From NCBI GenBank assembly GCA_951813015.1, contig CATOTG010000004.1:62001-126000 (forward strand): a DNA stretch of 64,000 nucleotides, written 5' to 3'. The position numbers and the translations under genes are program-made. The DNA comes from an uncultured Thermoanaerobaculia bacterium. GTDB lineage: Bacteria; Acidobacteriota; Thermoanaerobaculia; Multivoradales; Multivoraceae. Below are positions 24,235-31,306 of this stretch, in pieces; position 1 is the stretch's first letter; every line of letters starts with the position of its first letter. A model generated the notes under the pieces. The model searched no databases, was not told the origin of the DNA, and saw only the letters and a program-made list of their open reading frames with translations.

Positions 24235-25091
24235 GTCGTCTTCACTTCCTGCAGGTCGGCGATTTCGTAGGGGCTCTGAACGTTCGTCCAGTCCTCGTGA
24301 GGCCGAACTGCGACCCGTTTCAGGTTGTGGACCGCCTCGATCTCGGCGGACCTGGCGACGTCCGGGTCGGCGGTGCAGAGGACCAGAGCATCGACGTCCC
24401 GGTGAGCGGCGAGCGGGGCGAGCATCTCCTCGCGCCGACCGGTCAAGATGTTGACGACGCCTCCGGGTACGTCGGAGGAGTTGAGGACCTCGCCGAAGGT
24501 CACCGCCGGCAGCGGTTGGCTGCCGGTGACCAGCACGACCGTCGTGTTGCCGCCGGCGATCGCGGGCGCGGTGGCCGACACCAGGCCGAGCAGGGGCGAC
24601 TCGGGCGCCAGCACGCCGACGACGCCCGTCGGCTCGAGGATCGAGAAGTTGAAGTGGGAACTGGCGACCGGGTTGACGCTTGAGAACACCTGGCCGTACT
24701 TGTCCGTCCAGCCGGCGTAGTGGACGAGCCGGTCCGTGGCGGCCTGGACTTCGGCAGCGGCTTCGTCCGGGGTCGCGTTGCCGGCCGCGAGCAGAGCCTC
24801 GAACTGCGCGCTTCGGCCTTCCAGCATCTCGGCGATCCGGTAGAGGATCTGGCCGCGGTTGTAGGCGGTGCGGGCGGCCCAGCCGGCCTGGGCGGCGCGG
24901 GCGGCGGTCACCGCGTCGCGGACGTCCTTGCGCGAGCAGCGGCAGACGTTTGCGAGCGGCGTTCCGTCCGGCGCCAGCGCCCGGTCGAAGCGCCCGGACT
25001 CGGAGCGGGGGAACTTGCCGTCGACGTAGACCTTGTGGGTCTTGAGCACGGGCAGCCGCTTGGCCGCGGCAACAGCTCTCGATTCGCTCAA
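24213..25091 (-). CDS. Truncated aldehyde dehydrogenase-like protein lacking the catalytic Cys
   Basis: The protein has 292 residues against about 480-500 for an active ALDH. The N-terminal cofactor domain is recognisable (KTHKVYVDGKFPRSESGR; TDRLVHYAGWTDKYGQV; TGVVGVLAPESPLLGLVSA; PAIAGGNTTVVLV; VPGGVVNILTGRREEML). The catalytic Glu motif and the Cys loop are missing: the chain passes from DALVLCTADPDVARS straight to a distinct tail. Such ALDH-like partners are known downstream of an active ALDH and deoC in other bacteria; a structural or regulatory role is inference. TTG 25091 is the chosen start, placing a duplicated segment upstream; an earlier start cannot be excluded. Confidence 0.7.
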   Translation of the reverse strand: MSESRAVAAAKRLPVLKTHKVYVDGKFPRSESGRFDRALAPDGTPLANVCRCSRKDVRDAVTAARAAQAGWAARTAYNRGQILYRIAEMLEGRSAQFEALLAAGNATPDEAAAEVQAATDRLVHYAGWTDKYGQVFSSVNPVASSHFNFSILEPTGVVGVLAPESPLLGLVSATAPAIAGGNTTVVLVTGSQPLPAVTFGEVLNSSDVPGGVVNILTGRREEMLAPLAAHRDVDALVLCTADPDVARSAEIEAVHNLKRVAVRPHEDWTNVQSPYEIADLQEVKTTWHPIGS

Positions 25092-25171
25092 GGTCGTGCC
25101 CTGTCCCGCGTGTTCGGATTCAGCCGTTTGACCCCCTCGGCGACAGCTCTCGATTCGCTCAAGGCCGTGCC
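25072..25171. repeat. Direct repeat around the start of the truncated ALDH gene
   Basis: A 29-bp unit beginning acagctctcgattcgctcaa occurs at 25072-25100 and 25143-25171 with one mismatch, 71 bp apart. Weaker similarity extends about 20 bp further (cagccgcttggccg against cagccgtttgacc). It duplicates the beginning of the ALDH-like reading frame (LSESRAVA). The remaining 25172-25337 shows no gene. Confidence 0.7.
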
Positions 25172-25337
25172 TCCCGGCACCGCTCGCCTGCGCCCGCCTG
25201 CCGCCAGTAGAGACGGTGCGGCACTGGCAGGTGACGGTGAAGCTGCCGAGGCCGGTGGCCACGGCGCAGTAGCCTCGCGCGGCGCGCGGCGCGCGATTGC
25301 AGTCCGTCGGGCGGAACCGTGCCCGTGGAGTGCGGTC

Positions 25338-26843
25338 TCATGCCGCCTCCTCCGGTTGCAGGTAGGCGTGGAGTCCGCTGAGGCCGCCCTCACGGCCGAT
25401 GCCGCTCTCCTTGTAGCCACCGAACGGCGCCGTCGGATCGAACTTGTTGTATGTGTTCGCCCACAGAACCCCGGCCCGGATCCGGCTCGTGACCCGGAAC
25501 GCCTTGGCCCCCTTGTCGCTCCAGACGCCGCCCGAGAGGCCGTAGGGCGTGTTGTTCGCCATCGCGATGCCCTCATCCACCGTGCGGAAGGTCTGGACCG
25601 CGAGCACGGGGCCGAAGATCTCCTCCTGGACCACCCGGTGGGACTGCGACGCCCGCAGGAACAGGGTCGGCCGGCACCAGTAGCCGCGTTCGGGGACCGG
25701 GCATGACGTCCGGAATGGCACAGCGCCCTCTTCTTCGCCGATCTCGAGATACTCCTCGATCCTGTCGAGCTGGGCACGGGAGTTGATCGCGCCGATGTCC
25801 GTGTTCTTGTCGAGCGGATCGCCGACGATCAGGGTCTCCATCCGGTCCTTCAACTTCGAGATCACCTCGTCGGCGACCGATTCCTGGACCAGCAGGCGCG
25901 ACCCGGCGCAGCAGACGTGGCCCTGGTTGAAGAAGATGCCGTTGACGATTCCCTCGACCGCCTGGTCGACGGCCGCGTCCTCGAACACGAGGTTCGCTGC
26001 CTTGCCGCCGAGTTCCAGCGTGTAGTGCTTGCCGCTGCCGGCGAGCGCGCGCCGGATCAGCTTGCCGACCTCGGTGGAGCCGGTGAAGGCGACCTTGTCG
26101 ACGTCGTCGTGCTGGACGACCGAGGCGCCCGTCTCGCCGGCGCCGGTGACGATGTTGACGACCCCGGGCGGCACGCCCGCGTCGCGGATGATCTCGGCCA
26201 GCTTGAGCGCTGTCAGCGGGGTCGTCTCGGCCGGCTTGAGCACGACCGTGTTGCCGGCGGCGAGAGCCGGCGCGATCTTCCATGCCGCCATGAGCAGCGG
26301 GAAGTTCCATGGGATGACCTGGCCGGCGACGCCCAGCGGTCTGGCGCCGCGGCCGGGGAAGGCGTAGTCCACCTTGTCGGCCCAGCCGGCGTAGTAGAAG
26401 AAGTGCGCCGCCGCCAGCGGGATGTCGACGTCGCGCGATTCGCGGATCGGCTTGCCGCCGTCGAGCGACTCGGTGATCGCGAGTTCCCGGCTCCGTTCCT
26501 GGAGCACGCGCGCGATCCGGTAGACGTACTTGCCGCGCTCCTGGGGCGCCAGCTTCGACCAGACCTCGTCGTACGCGCGGCGCGCCGCCGCCACGGCCGC
26601 GTCGACGTCGACGTCCGAGGCCAGGGCGACGTCGGCGATCTTCTTCTCCGTGGCCGGGTTCGCCGTTTCGAAGGTCCGGCCGTCGGCCGCGTCCGTGAAC
26701 TCGCCGTCGATGAACAGGCCGTAGCGGTCGCGCAGTTCGACGTGGTCGGTCGATTCGGGCGCCGGAGCGTAGCGCCAGCCGTCGTCGCCGCCGAGGCGGA
26801 GCCTCGGAGCCGCTGTCCCGACGGCTGAAGTGGAGCTTGTCAT
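25338..26843 (-). CDS. NAD(P)-dependent aldehyde dehydrogenase
   Basis: This intact 501-residue ALDH has VIPWNFPLLMAAWKIAPALA, FTGSTEVGK (nucleotide binding), the general base Glu277 in TLELGGKAANLVFEDA, and catalytic Cys311 in NQGHVCCAGSRLL. The C-terminus PFGGYKESGIGREGG is typical. It starts 21 nt after the deoC stop and is followed by the truncated ALDH-like gene. In this operon it would oxidise the acetaldehyde released by DeoC to acetate, allowing deoxyribose catabolism; this assignment comes from context. A substrate cannot be read from the sequence. Confidence 0.9.
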   Translation of the reverse strand: MTSSTSAVGTAAPRLRLGGDDGWRYAPAPESTDHVELRDRYGLFIDGEFTDAADGRTFETANPATEKKIADVALASDVDVDAAVAAARRAYDEVWSKLAPQERGKYVYRIARVLQERSRELAITESLDGGKPIRESRDVDIPLAAAHFFYYAGWADKVDYAFPGRGARPLGVAGQVIPWNFPLLMAAWKIAPALAAGNTVVLKPAETTPLTALKLAEIIRDAGVPPGVVNIVTGAGETGASVVQHDDVDKVAFTGSTEVGKLIRRALAGSGKHYTLELGGKAANLVFEDAAVDQAVEGIVNGIFFNQGHVCCAGSRLLVQESVADEVISKLKDRMETLIVGDPLDKNTDIGAINSRAQLDRIEEYLEIGEEEGAVPFRTSCPVPERGYWCRPTLFLRASQSHRVVQEEIFGPVLAVQTFRTVDEGIAMANNTPYGLSGGVWSDKGAKAFRVTSRIRAGVLWANTYNKFDPTAPFGGYKESGIGREGGLSGLHAYLQPEEAA

Positions 26844-26864
26844 GAGCTGGATGTCAACCTCCCT

Positions 26865-27791
26865 TCACATGGAGAAGTCGTCGAACGACTGGTAGATGCC
26901 GCTTCGCTGCTTGACGATCTGGCGCAGGACGTCGTTGGCCAGCGAACTCGCGCCGAACCGGTAGAGGTCCGGGTCGAGCCAGTCCTGGCCGAGCGTCTCG
27001 CGCACCATGACCAGGTGGCGGATCGCGTCCTTGGCCGCTCCGATGCCGCCGGCGGGCTTCATGCCGATCCGCCGTCCCGTCCGCAGGTAGTGGTCGCGGA
27101 TCGCCTCCAGCATGACGAGAACGACCGGCATCGTCGCGGCGGGCTTGATCTTGCCGGTCGAGGTCTTGATGAAGTCGGCGCCCGAGCGCATCGCGAGGTC
27201 CGAAGCGCGGCGAATCGCGTCGAGGGCGCCCAGTTCGCCGGTCTCGAGGATCACCTTGAGGTGAGCGTCGCCGCAGGCCTCCTTGACGGAGGCGATCTCG
27301 TCCGCGGTGCAGGCGTAGTCGCCGGCCAGGAAGCGGCCGCGGGAGATGACCATGTCGACCTCGTCCGCGCCGGCTTCGACGGCTCTTTTCACCTCCAGCA
27401 GCTTGATCTCCAGCGGCGCCTGCCCGGCCGGGAAGCTCGTGGCGACCGAAGCGACGTGAATGCCGCTGCCTTCAAGCGCCCGCTTCGCGACACCGACGAG
27501 CGCCGGATAGACGCAGACCGCGGCGACGTGCGGCAGGTCGGGCAACGCCGCGTGAAGCTGGAGCGCCTTGGCGCAGAGCTGCCGCACCTTGCCTTCCGAG
27601 TCGGCGCCCTCGAGCGTCGTCAGGTCGATCATCGACAGCGTCAGATGGAGCGCCTGGAGCTTCGCCTCCTTCTTGATCGAGCGCGAGCAGAGCCGGGCGA
27701 CCCGCTCCTCGACGCCGACCGCGTCGATGGACGGCGACTCGAACGAGGCGCCTCGAAGTGCGCCGTGCGCTGTCCGCGGGTGAGGCTCCAT
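26865..27791 (-). CDS. deoC: Deoxyribose-phosphate aldolase
   Basis: DeoC splits 2-deoxy-D-ribose 5-phosphate into acetaldehyde and glyceraldehyde 3-phosphate through a Schiff base. The 308-residue protein has the Lys209 Schiff-base motif in DFIKTSTGK, VDMVISRG with the conserved Asp, LKVILETGEL with the second conserved Lys179, and GMKPAGGIG. It is the long class with an N-terminal extension, typical of high-GC bacteria. It is first in a minus-strand operon with ALDH, an ALDH-like protein and a YkvA protein. Confidence 0.93.
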   Translation of the reverse strand: MEPHPRTAHGALRGASFESPSIDAVGVEERVARLCSRSIKKEAKLQALHLTLSMIDLTTLEGADSEGKVRQLCAKALQLHAALPDLPHVAAVCVYPALVGVAKRALEGSGIHVASVATSFPAGQAPLEIKLLEVKRAVEAGADEVDMVISRGRFLAGDYACTADEIASVKEACGDAHLKVILETGELGALDAIRRASDLAMRSGADFIKTSTGKIKPAATMPVVLVMLEAIRDHYLRTGRRIGMKPAGGIGAAKDAIRHLVMVRETLGQDWLDPDLYRFGASSLANDVLRQIVKQRSGIYQSFDDFSM

Positions 27792-27844
27792 CCGTACGAG
27801 TGTACGCCCGATCCGGCCCGCTCAGGGAGCCATGATCTCGAACC

Positions 27845-28032
27845 ATGACTGTCGCGGCACGCGAGCAGGAAAGATGTCTGGTCGGCGAGGGGCCGGCGAG
27901 GCGACTGTTCAACGTGCGCGAGTACTGCGCGATGGCGCGGGCGGGCATCCTTCATCACGAAGAGAAGCTGGATTGGCCGTTCCCGGCCTCGGCCTGGAGA
28001 TCGAAGCGGGCGAGGTCGTCCCCGGCAGGTAA
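27845..28032 (+). pseudogene. Remnant of a Uma2-family gene with internal deletion
   Basis: The 5' part reads [20 protein letters not shown], then EEKLDWPFP, which aligns with the intact Uma2 protein at 22715 ([20 protein letters not shown]). In another frame the 3' part reads [17 protein letters not shown], matching its C-terminus VPGVEIDLEVRALFPYR. Roughly 130 codons of the middle, including the catalytic core, are missing, and the two ends are out of frame. Confidence 0.6.
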
Positions 28033-28076
28033 GGCGGTCGCCGCGCCGCGCCGCGGCTGTGGCAGAGTGCCCCGTC

Positions 28077-29162
28077 ATGGCCGGGAACACGTTCGGAAGC
28101 GCGCTGCGGCTCACCACGGCCGGCGAGAGCCACGGGCCGGGGTACGTCGGCATCCTCGACGGGATGCCGCCCGGTCTCGAGCTGTCGGAGGCCGATCTGC
28201 AGCCGGACCTCGACCGTCGCCGGCCTGGTCAGTCGCGATTGACAACCCAGCGGAACGAACCGGACAAGTGCCGCATCCTGTCCGGCGTCTTCGAAGGCAG
28301 GACGACCGGCACGCCGATCGCGTTCCTGATCGAGAACCGGGACCAGCGGCCGAGGGACTACAGCGAGATCAGGGACAAGTACCGTCCGGGCCACGCCGAC
28401 TACACGTTCGACGCGAAGTACGGCTTCCGCGACTATCGTGGCGGCGGCCGGTCCAGCGCCCGCGAGACCTCGGTGCGGGTGGCGGCGGCGGCGGTGGCGA
28501 AGAAGCTCCTGCGGGAGCGGTGGGGGGTGGGAATCGTCGGTTACGTGAAGAGCATCGGCGACATCGAGGGACGAATCGACGATCCGGCCGCCGTCACGTT
28601 GGATCAGGTCGAGGCGAACCCCGTGCGCTGCCCGGACCAGGAGGCCGCGGCGCGGATGGCGGAGCTGATCGAACGGATGCGTTCGCAGCGCGACTCGGTC
28701 GGCGGCATCTCGGAACTCGTCGCGACCGGCGTGCCGCCGGGCTGGGGCGAACCGGTGTTCGACAAGTTGAAGGCGGACCTGGGGAAGGCGCTGTTCAGCC
28801 TGCCGGCGGTCCTCGGCGTCGAGTACGGCGCCGGCTTCCGCGTCGCCCGCGCCCGCGGCAGCGAGAACAACGATCCGTTCGAAATGCGGGAAGGCAGCGT
28901 TTCCACCCGGAGCAACCGCCACGGCGGCATGTTGGGAGGTATCTCGTCGGGCCAGCCGATCGTTCTGCGCTGCGCGGTGAAACCGACCAGCAGCCTGCCG
29001 CAACCCCAGGACACGGTGACCCGGGCCGGCGAGCCGACAACGATCGCCACGAAGGGCCGGCATGACCCCTGCCTTCTGCCCCGCTTCGTGCCGATGGGCG
29101 AGGCGATGATCGCCCTGGTGCTGGCCGACCACGGCCTGCGCCAGGTCGCGGTCAGCGACTGA
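28077..29162 (+). CDS. aroC: Chorismate synthase
   Basis: This enzyme makes chorismate from 5-enolpyruvylshikimate 3-phosphate using reduced FMN, the last common step of aromatic synthesis. The 361-residue protein from ATG 28077 carries [18 protein letters not shown], the second signature [20 protein letters not shown], and [16 protein letters not shown] followed by ATKGRHDPC. The in-frame GTG at 28059 is less likely. All motifs and length are normal. Confidence 0.95.
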   Translation: MAGNTFGSALRLTTAGESHGPGYVGILDGMPPGLELSEADLQPDLDRRRPGQSRLTTQRNEPDKCRILSGVFEGRTTGTPIAFLIENRDQRPRDYSEIRDKYRPGHADYTFDAKYGFRDYRGGGRSSARETSVRVAAAAVAKKLLRERWGVGIVGYVKSIGDIEGRIDDPAAVTLDQVEANPVRCPDQEAAARMAELIERMRSQRDSVGGISELVATGVPPGWGEPVFDKLKADLGKALFSLPAVLGVEYGAGFRVARARGSENNDPFEMREGSVSTRSNRHGGMLGGISSGQPIVLRCAVKPTSSLPQPQDTVTRAGEPTTIATKGRHDPCLLPRFVPMGEAMIALVLADHGLRQVAVSD

Positions 29163-29207
29163 GACTCGTCGTGCCGGCGGGCGCAGGCCGGAGTCCCGGT
29201 GTAGCGG

Positions 29208-29630
29208 CTACGGGTCGATCTTCGCGGTGGCCTTGCCCATCACGACGACATCCCCATCCTGGTTCACCGTCGTGACGGACAGGTCTACCAGGCTCTGGCC
29301 GTCCTCCTCGCGGACTGCGTCGACCTTCGCCGTCGCGGTCAGGGCGTCGCCCGGCCACACCTGGCGCGTGAAGCGGACGCCGTAGGCGGTTAGCCGCCCG
29401 TCGCCGACGAAGTCGGTGACCATCCGGCCGGTCATGCCCATCGTCAGCATGCCGTGGGCGAAGACGGTGGGGTACTTCGCTACCTTGGTCGTGAAGATCT
29501 CGTCGGAATGGAGCGGGTTGTAGTCGCCCGAGGCCCCCGCGTACTGGACGATCTGGGTGCGGGAGAGATCTTCCGTGAGCTTCTGGGTGTAGGTGTCGCC
29601 GACCTGGACCTTGCTTGCCTGAAGTGCCAT
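29208..29630 (-). CDS. MaoC-type (R)-specific enoyl-CoA hydratase / HadB-like dehydratase
   Basis: This 140-residue single hot-dog protein has the catalytic motif YAGASGDYNPLHSDEIF (D-x-N-P-x-H). FAHGMLTMGMTGRMVTDF and VWPGDALTATAKVD are also typical. It starts at ATG 29628-29630, 11 nt after the stop of the partner gene at 29642, so the two are one operon. Together they look like a two-subunit 3-hydroxyacyl dehydratase as in mycobacterial HadA/HadB; the partnership is inference from order and family. Confidence 0.85.
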   Translation of the reverse strand: MALQASKVQVGDTYTQKLTEDLSRTQIVQYAGASGDYNPLHSDEIFTTKVAKYPTVFAHGMLTMGMTGRMVTDFVGDGRLTAYGVRFTRQVWPGDALTATAKVDAVREEDGQSLVDLSVTTVNQDGDVVVMGKATAKIDP

Positions 29631-29641
29631 CTGTTCTCTCC

Positions 29642-30133
29642 TCAGTCGCTTTCCACGACCTTCTCGGTGCGCACGCCGACGCCGGTGGCGCGCACGACGA
29701 GTTCGCCGGATTCGTCGAAGTACTCCACGATGTTCTCGCTGAACGTGAGCTTGCCGCCACGCTTGCCCTGCCGCTCCCAGGTCTTGCCGGGGCGGGCCTT
29801 GAGGGTCAGGGTCTCGCCCGGGTTCACGTGCCGGAAGTACTCGAAGCGCTGCTCCGCGTGCAGGCCCGTACCGCCGTCGCCGCCGGTGCGTGTGGGCGGC
29901 ACGCCGGTGGGCTCCTTGCCGGAGCCGAACCACGGTTCGCCGATCTTGGGGCGCAGGAAGTAGTCCGGGTCGTACTGCGCCGAGGCCTGGTAGAAGGTCG
30001 GCGGCGCGATCACGTTGCCGGGCTCCGTGTCGGCCGCCGCGTCCGCGTCGTGATAAATGGGGTTCGGGTCGCCGACCGCGCGGGCGAACATCATGATGTG
30101 TCCGGCCTCGATCGGGAACTTCTCTGCTGCCAT
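29642..30133 (-). CDS. FAS1-like MaoC N-terminal dehydratase domain protein (HadA-like)
   Basis: The protein has 163 residues. The N-terminus PIEAGHIMMFARAVGDPNPI and the following YHDADAAAD, PPTFYQASAQYDPDYFL and RPGKTWERQGKRGGKLTF are characteristic of the non-catalytic hot-dog half (PF13452-type). It carries a loop rich in Gly/Thr (PPTRTGGDGGTGLHAEQRF). It is the first gene of the pair and pairs with the catalytic MaoC subunit downstream. Role in (R)-3-hydroxyacyl-thioester dehydration, either in fatty acid or acyl-CoA metabolism, is likely but the substrate is open. Confidence 0.8.
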   Translation of the reverse strand: MAAEKFPIEAGHIMMFARAVGDPNPIYHDADAAADTEPGNVIAPPTFYQASAQYDPDYFLRPKIGEPWFGSGKEPTGVPPTRTGGDGGTGLHAEQRFEYFRHVNPGETLTLKARPGKTWERQGKRGGKLTFSENIVEYFDESGELVVRATGVGVRTEKVVESD

Positions 30134-30239
30134 ACCGTTCCGTCCTCCTCTGCCAGTGGTCTCTGGAGCGCACTCGCTGCGTCGTTTGATCGCGTGACTG
30201 TAGCAGCCCGTGGCGAAGGTGACGTTGCACTCGAGCGGC

Positions 30240-30385
30240 CATGCATCCCGCCCGGCATCGTGCCATCCGTGCGCCCGCTGGCGGGCGCACGGACTGGTTC
30301 GCGGGTGGCGCGGAGCGCGCCACCCGGGCAAGCTCCTCGGTCGCCCTTGTTCCCGGGATTGAGGGCGGCCCCGATATGCTCCTTG
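30240..30385 (-). repeat. Dispersed repeat with twin hairpins and both flanks, site B (fullest copy)
   Basis: Outer flank catgcatcccgcccggcatc (30240-30259) is followed by gtgccatcc and the double hairpin at 30267-30325. The two stems are GTGCGCCCGC-tg-GCGGGCGCAC and GGGTGGCGCG-gag-CGCGCCACCC, both nearly or fully perfect 10-bp stems. The second flank, ctcctcggtcgcccttgttc and on (30332-30361), recurs at 53834-53863. It lies between the divergent dehydratase and rsmE genes, inside a 320-nt gap that has no other feature. Confidence 0.75.
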
Positions 30386-30456
30386 GTCGCGCCTTGCCGG
30401 AGGGCGCCTGACCGCTCTTGGTGCGACGCGTACTTCCGCCGCGGGCTGCTGGCAGC

Positions 30457-31182
30457 ATGAACCTGCTTCTGTTGGTGGACGAGGACCTCGATCGGGGCGC
30501 CGGCGCGGCCCGACGGGCGGTGGTGGGCGGCGAACGCCTCCGGCACGTCCGCAAGGTGCTGCGGTCGGCGGTCGGCGACACGCTGGCGGTGGGACGGCTG
30601 GGCGGCGGCATCGGCCGCGGGCGGATCGTCGAGATGAACCGGGAGCGCGTCGTGCTGGAGCCGGGACCACTGGACGGCGAGCCGCCGCTGCCGCTTCCGG
30701 TCACGCTGGTCCTGGCGTTGCCAAGGCCCAGGTTCGTGGGGCGCACGCTGCAGGCGGCTACGGCGATGGGCGTCAAACGGATCCTGCTCGTCCACACGGC
30801 CCGGGTGGAGAAGAGCTACTGGCAGAGCCCGGTGATGCGGCCGGAGGCGCTCCGTCGCCATCTGATGCTGGGATTGGCTCAGGCGCGGGACACGATGCTG
30901 CCGGAGATCGAGTGTCTGAGAGGACCGCGCGATCTGACGGAGTCTCTACCGGGCCTGGTTCGACGCCACGACGAGGTGCTGGTCGCCGACGCCGGGGGCG
31001 CCGAACCGTGCCCGCTGGGCATCGATGGACCGACCGCGCTGCTCGTCGGCCCCGAAGGCGGCCTGCTGGACGAGGAGCTCGATCGGCTCACGGCGGCTGG
31101 TGCGCGGTCGGTCAGTCTTGGTCCGCGGGCGCTCCGGGTGGAGCATGCCGTGGTGGCGCTGCTGTCGCGCCTGGCGATCTGA
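30457..31182 (+). CDS. rsmE: 16S rRNA (uracil1498-N3)-methyltransferase
   Basis: RsmE is a SPOUT-class methyltransferase. The 241-residue protein starts at ATG 30457 and has the N-terminal PUA-like domain (RAVVGGERLRHVRKVLRSAV, GDTLAVG). The knot domain contains QAATAMGVKRILLVHTARVE, WQSPVMRPEALRRHLMLGLAQ-type helix, and the SAM-binding LLVGPEGGLLDEELDRL. LGPRALRVEHAVVALLSRL closes the fold. All are typical. The direct repeat and pheT lie just downstream, convergent. Confidence 0.9.
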   Translation: MNLLLLVDEDLDRGAGAARRAVVGGERLRHVRKVLRSAVGDTLAVGRLGGGIGRGRIVEMNRERVVLEPGPLDGEPPLPLPVTLVLALPRPRFVGRTLQAATAMGVKRILLVHTARVEKSYWQSPVMRPEALRRHLMLGLAQARDTMLPEIECLRGPRDLTESLPGLVRRHDEVLVADAGGAEPCPLGIDGPTALLVGPEGGLLDEELDRLTAAGARSVSLGPRALRVEHAVVALLSRLAI

Positions 31183-31194
31183 GACCGGGAGGGT

Positions 31195-31306
31195 GGCGCC
31201 TGGGGGCCTGCTCCCGTAGCCTGGCGCCGACCCGGACCCTGCGCTTCCCGCCGTGCTGAGCATGGCCAGGGCGCCTGCGGGCCTACTCCCGTAGCCTGGC
31301 GCCGAC
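31195..31306. repeat. 37-bp direct repeat duplicating the end of pheT
   Basis: A 37-bp unit, ggcgcctg-ggcct-ctcccgtagcctggcgccgac in outline, occurs at 31195-31231 and 31270-31306 with two mismatches, 75 bp apart. Both ends of the unit are GGCGCC. The second copy is the coding 3' end of pheT; the first lies in the intergenic space before the convergent rsmE stop. It may form a hairpin and could serve as a shared terminator. Confidence 0.7.

Noticed and set aside
22641-28032. A mobile island bounded by the intact and broken Uma2 genes
   Set aside because: There is no integrase, transposase, tRNA or matching end repeat; the genes between are an ordinary operon.
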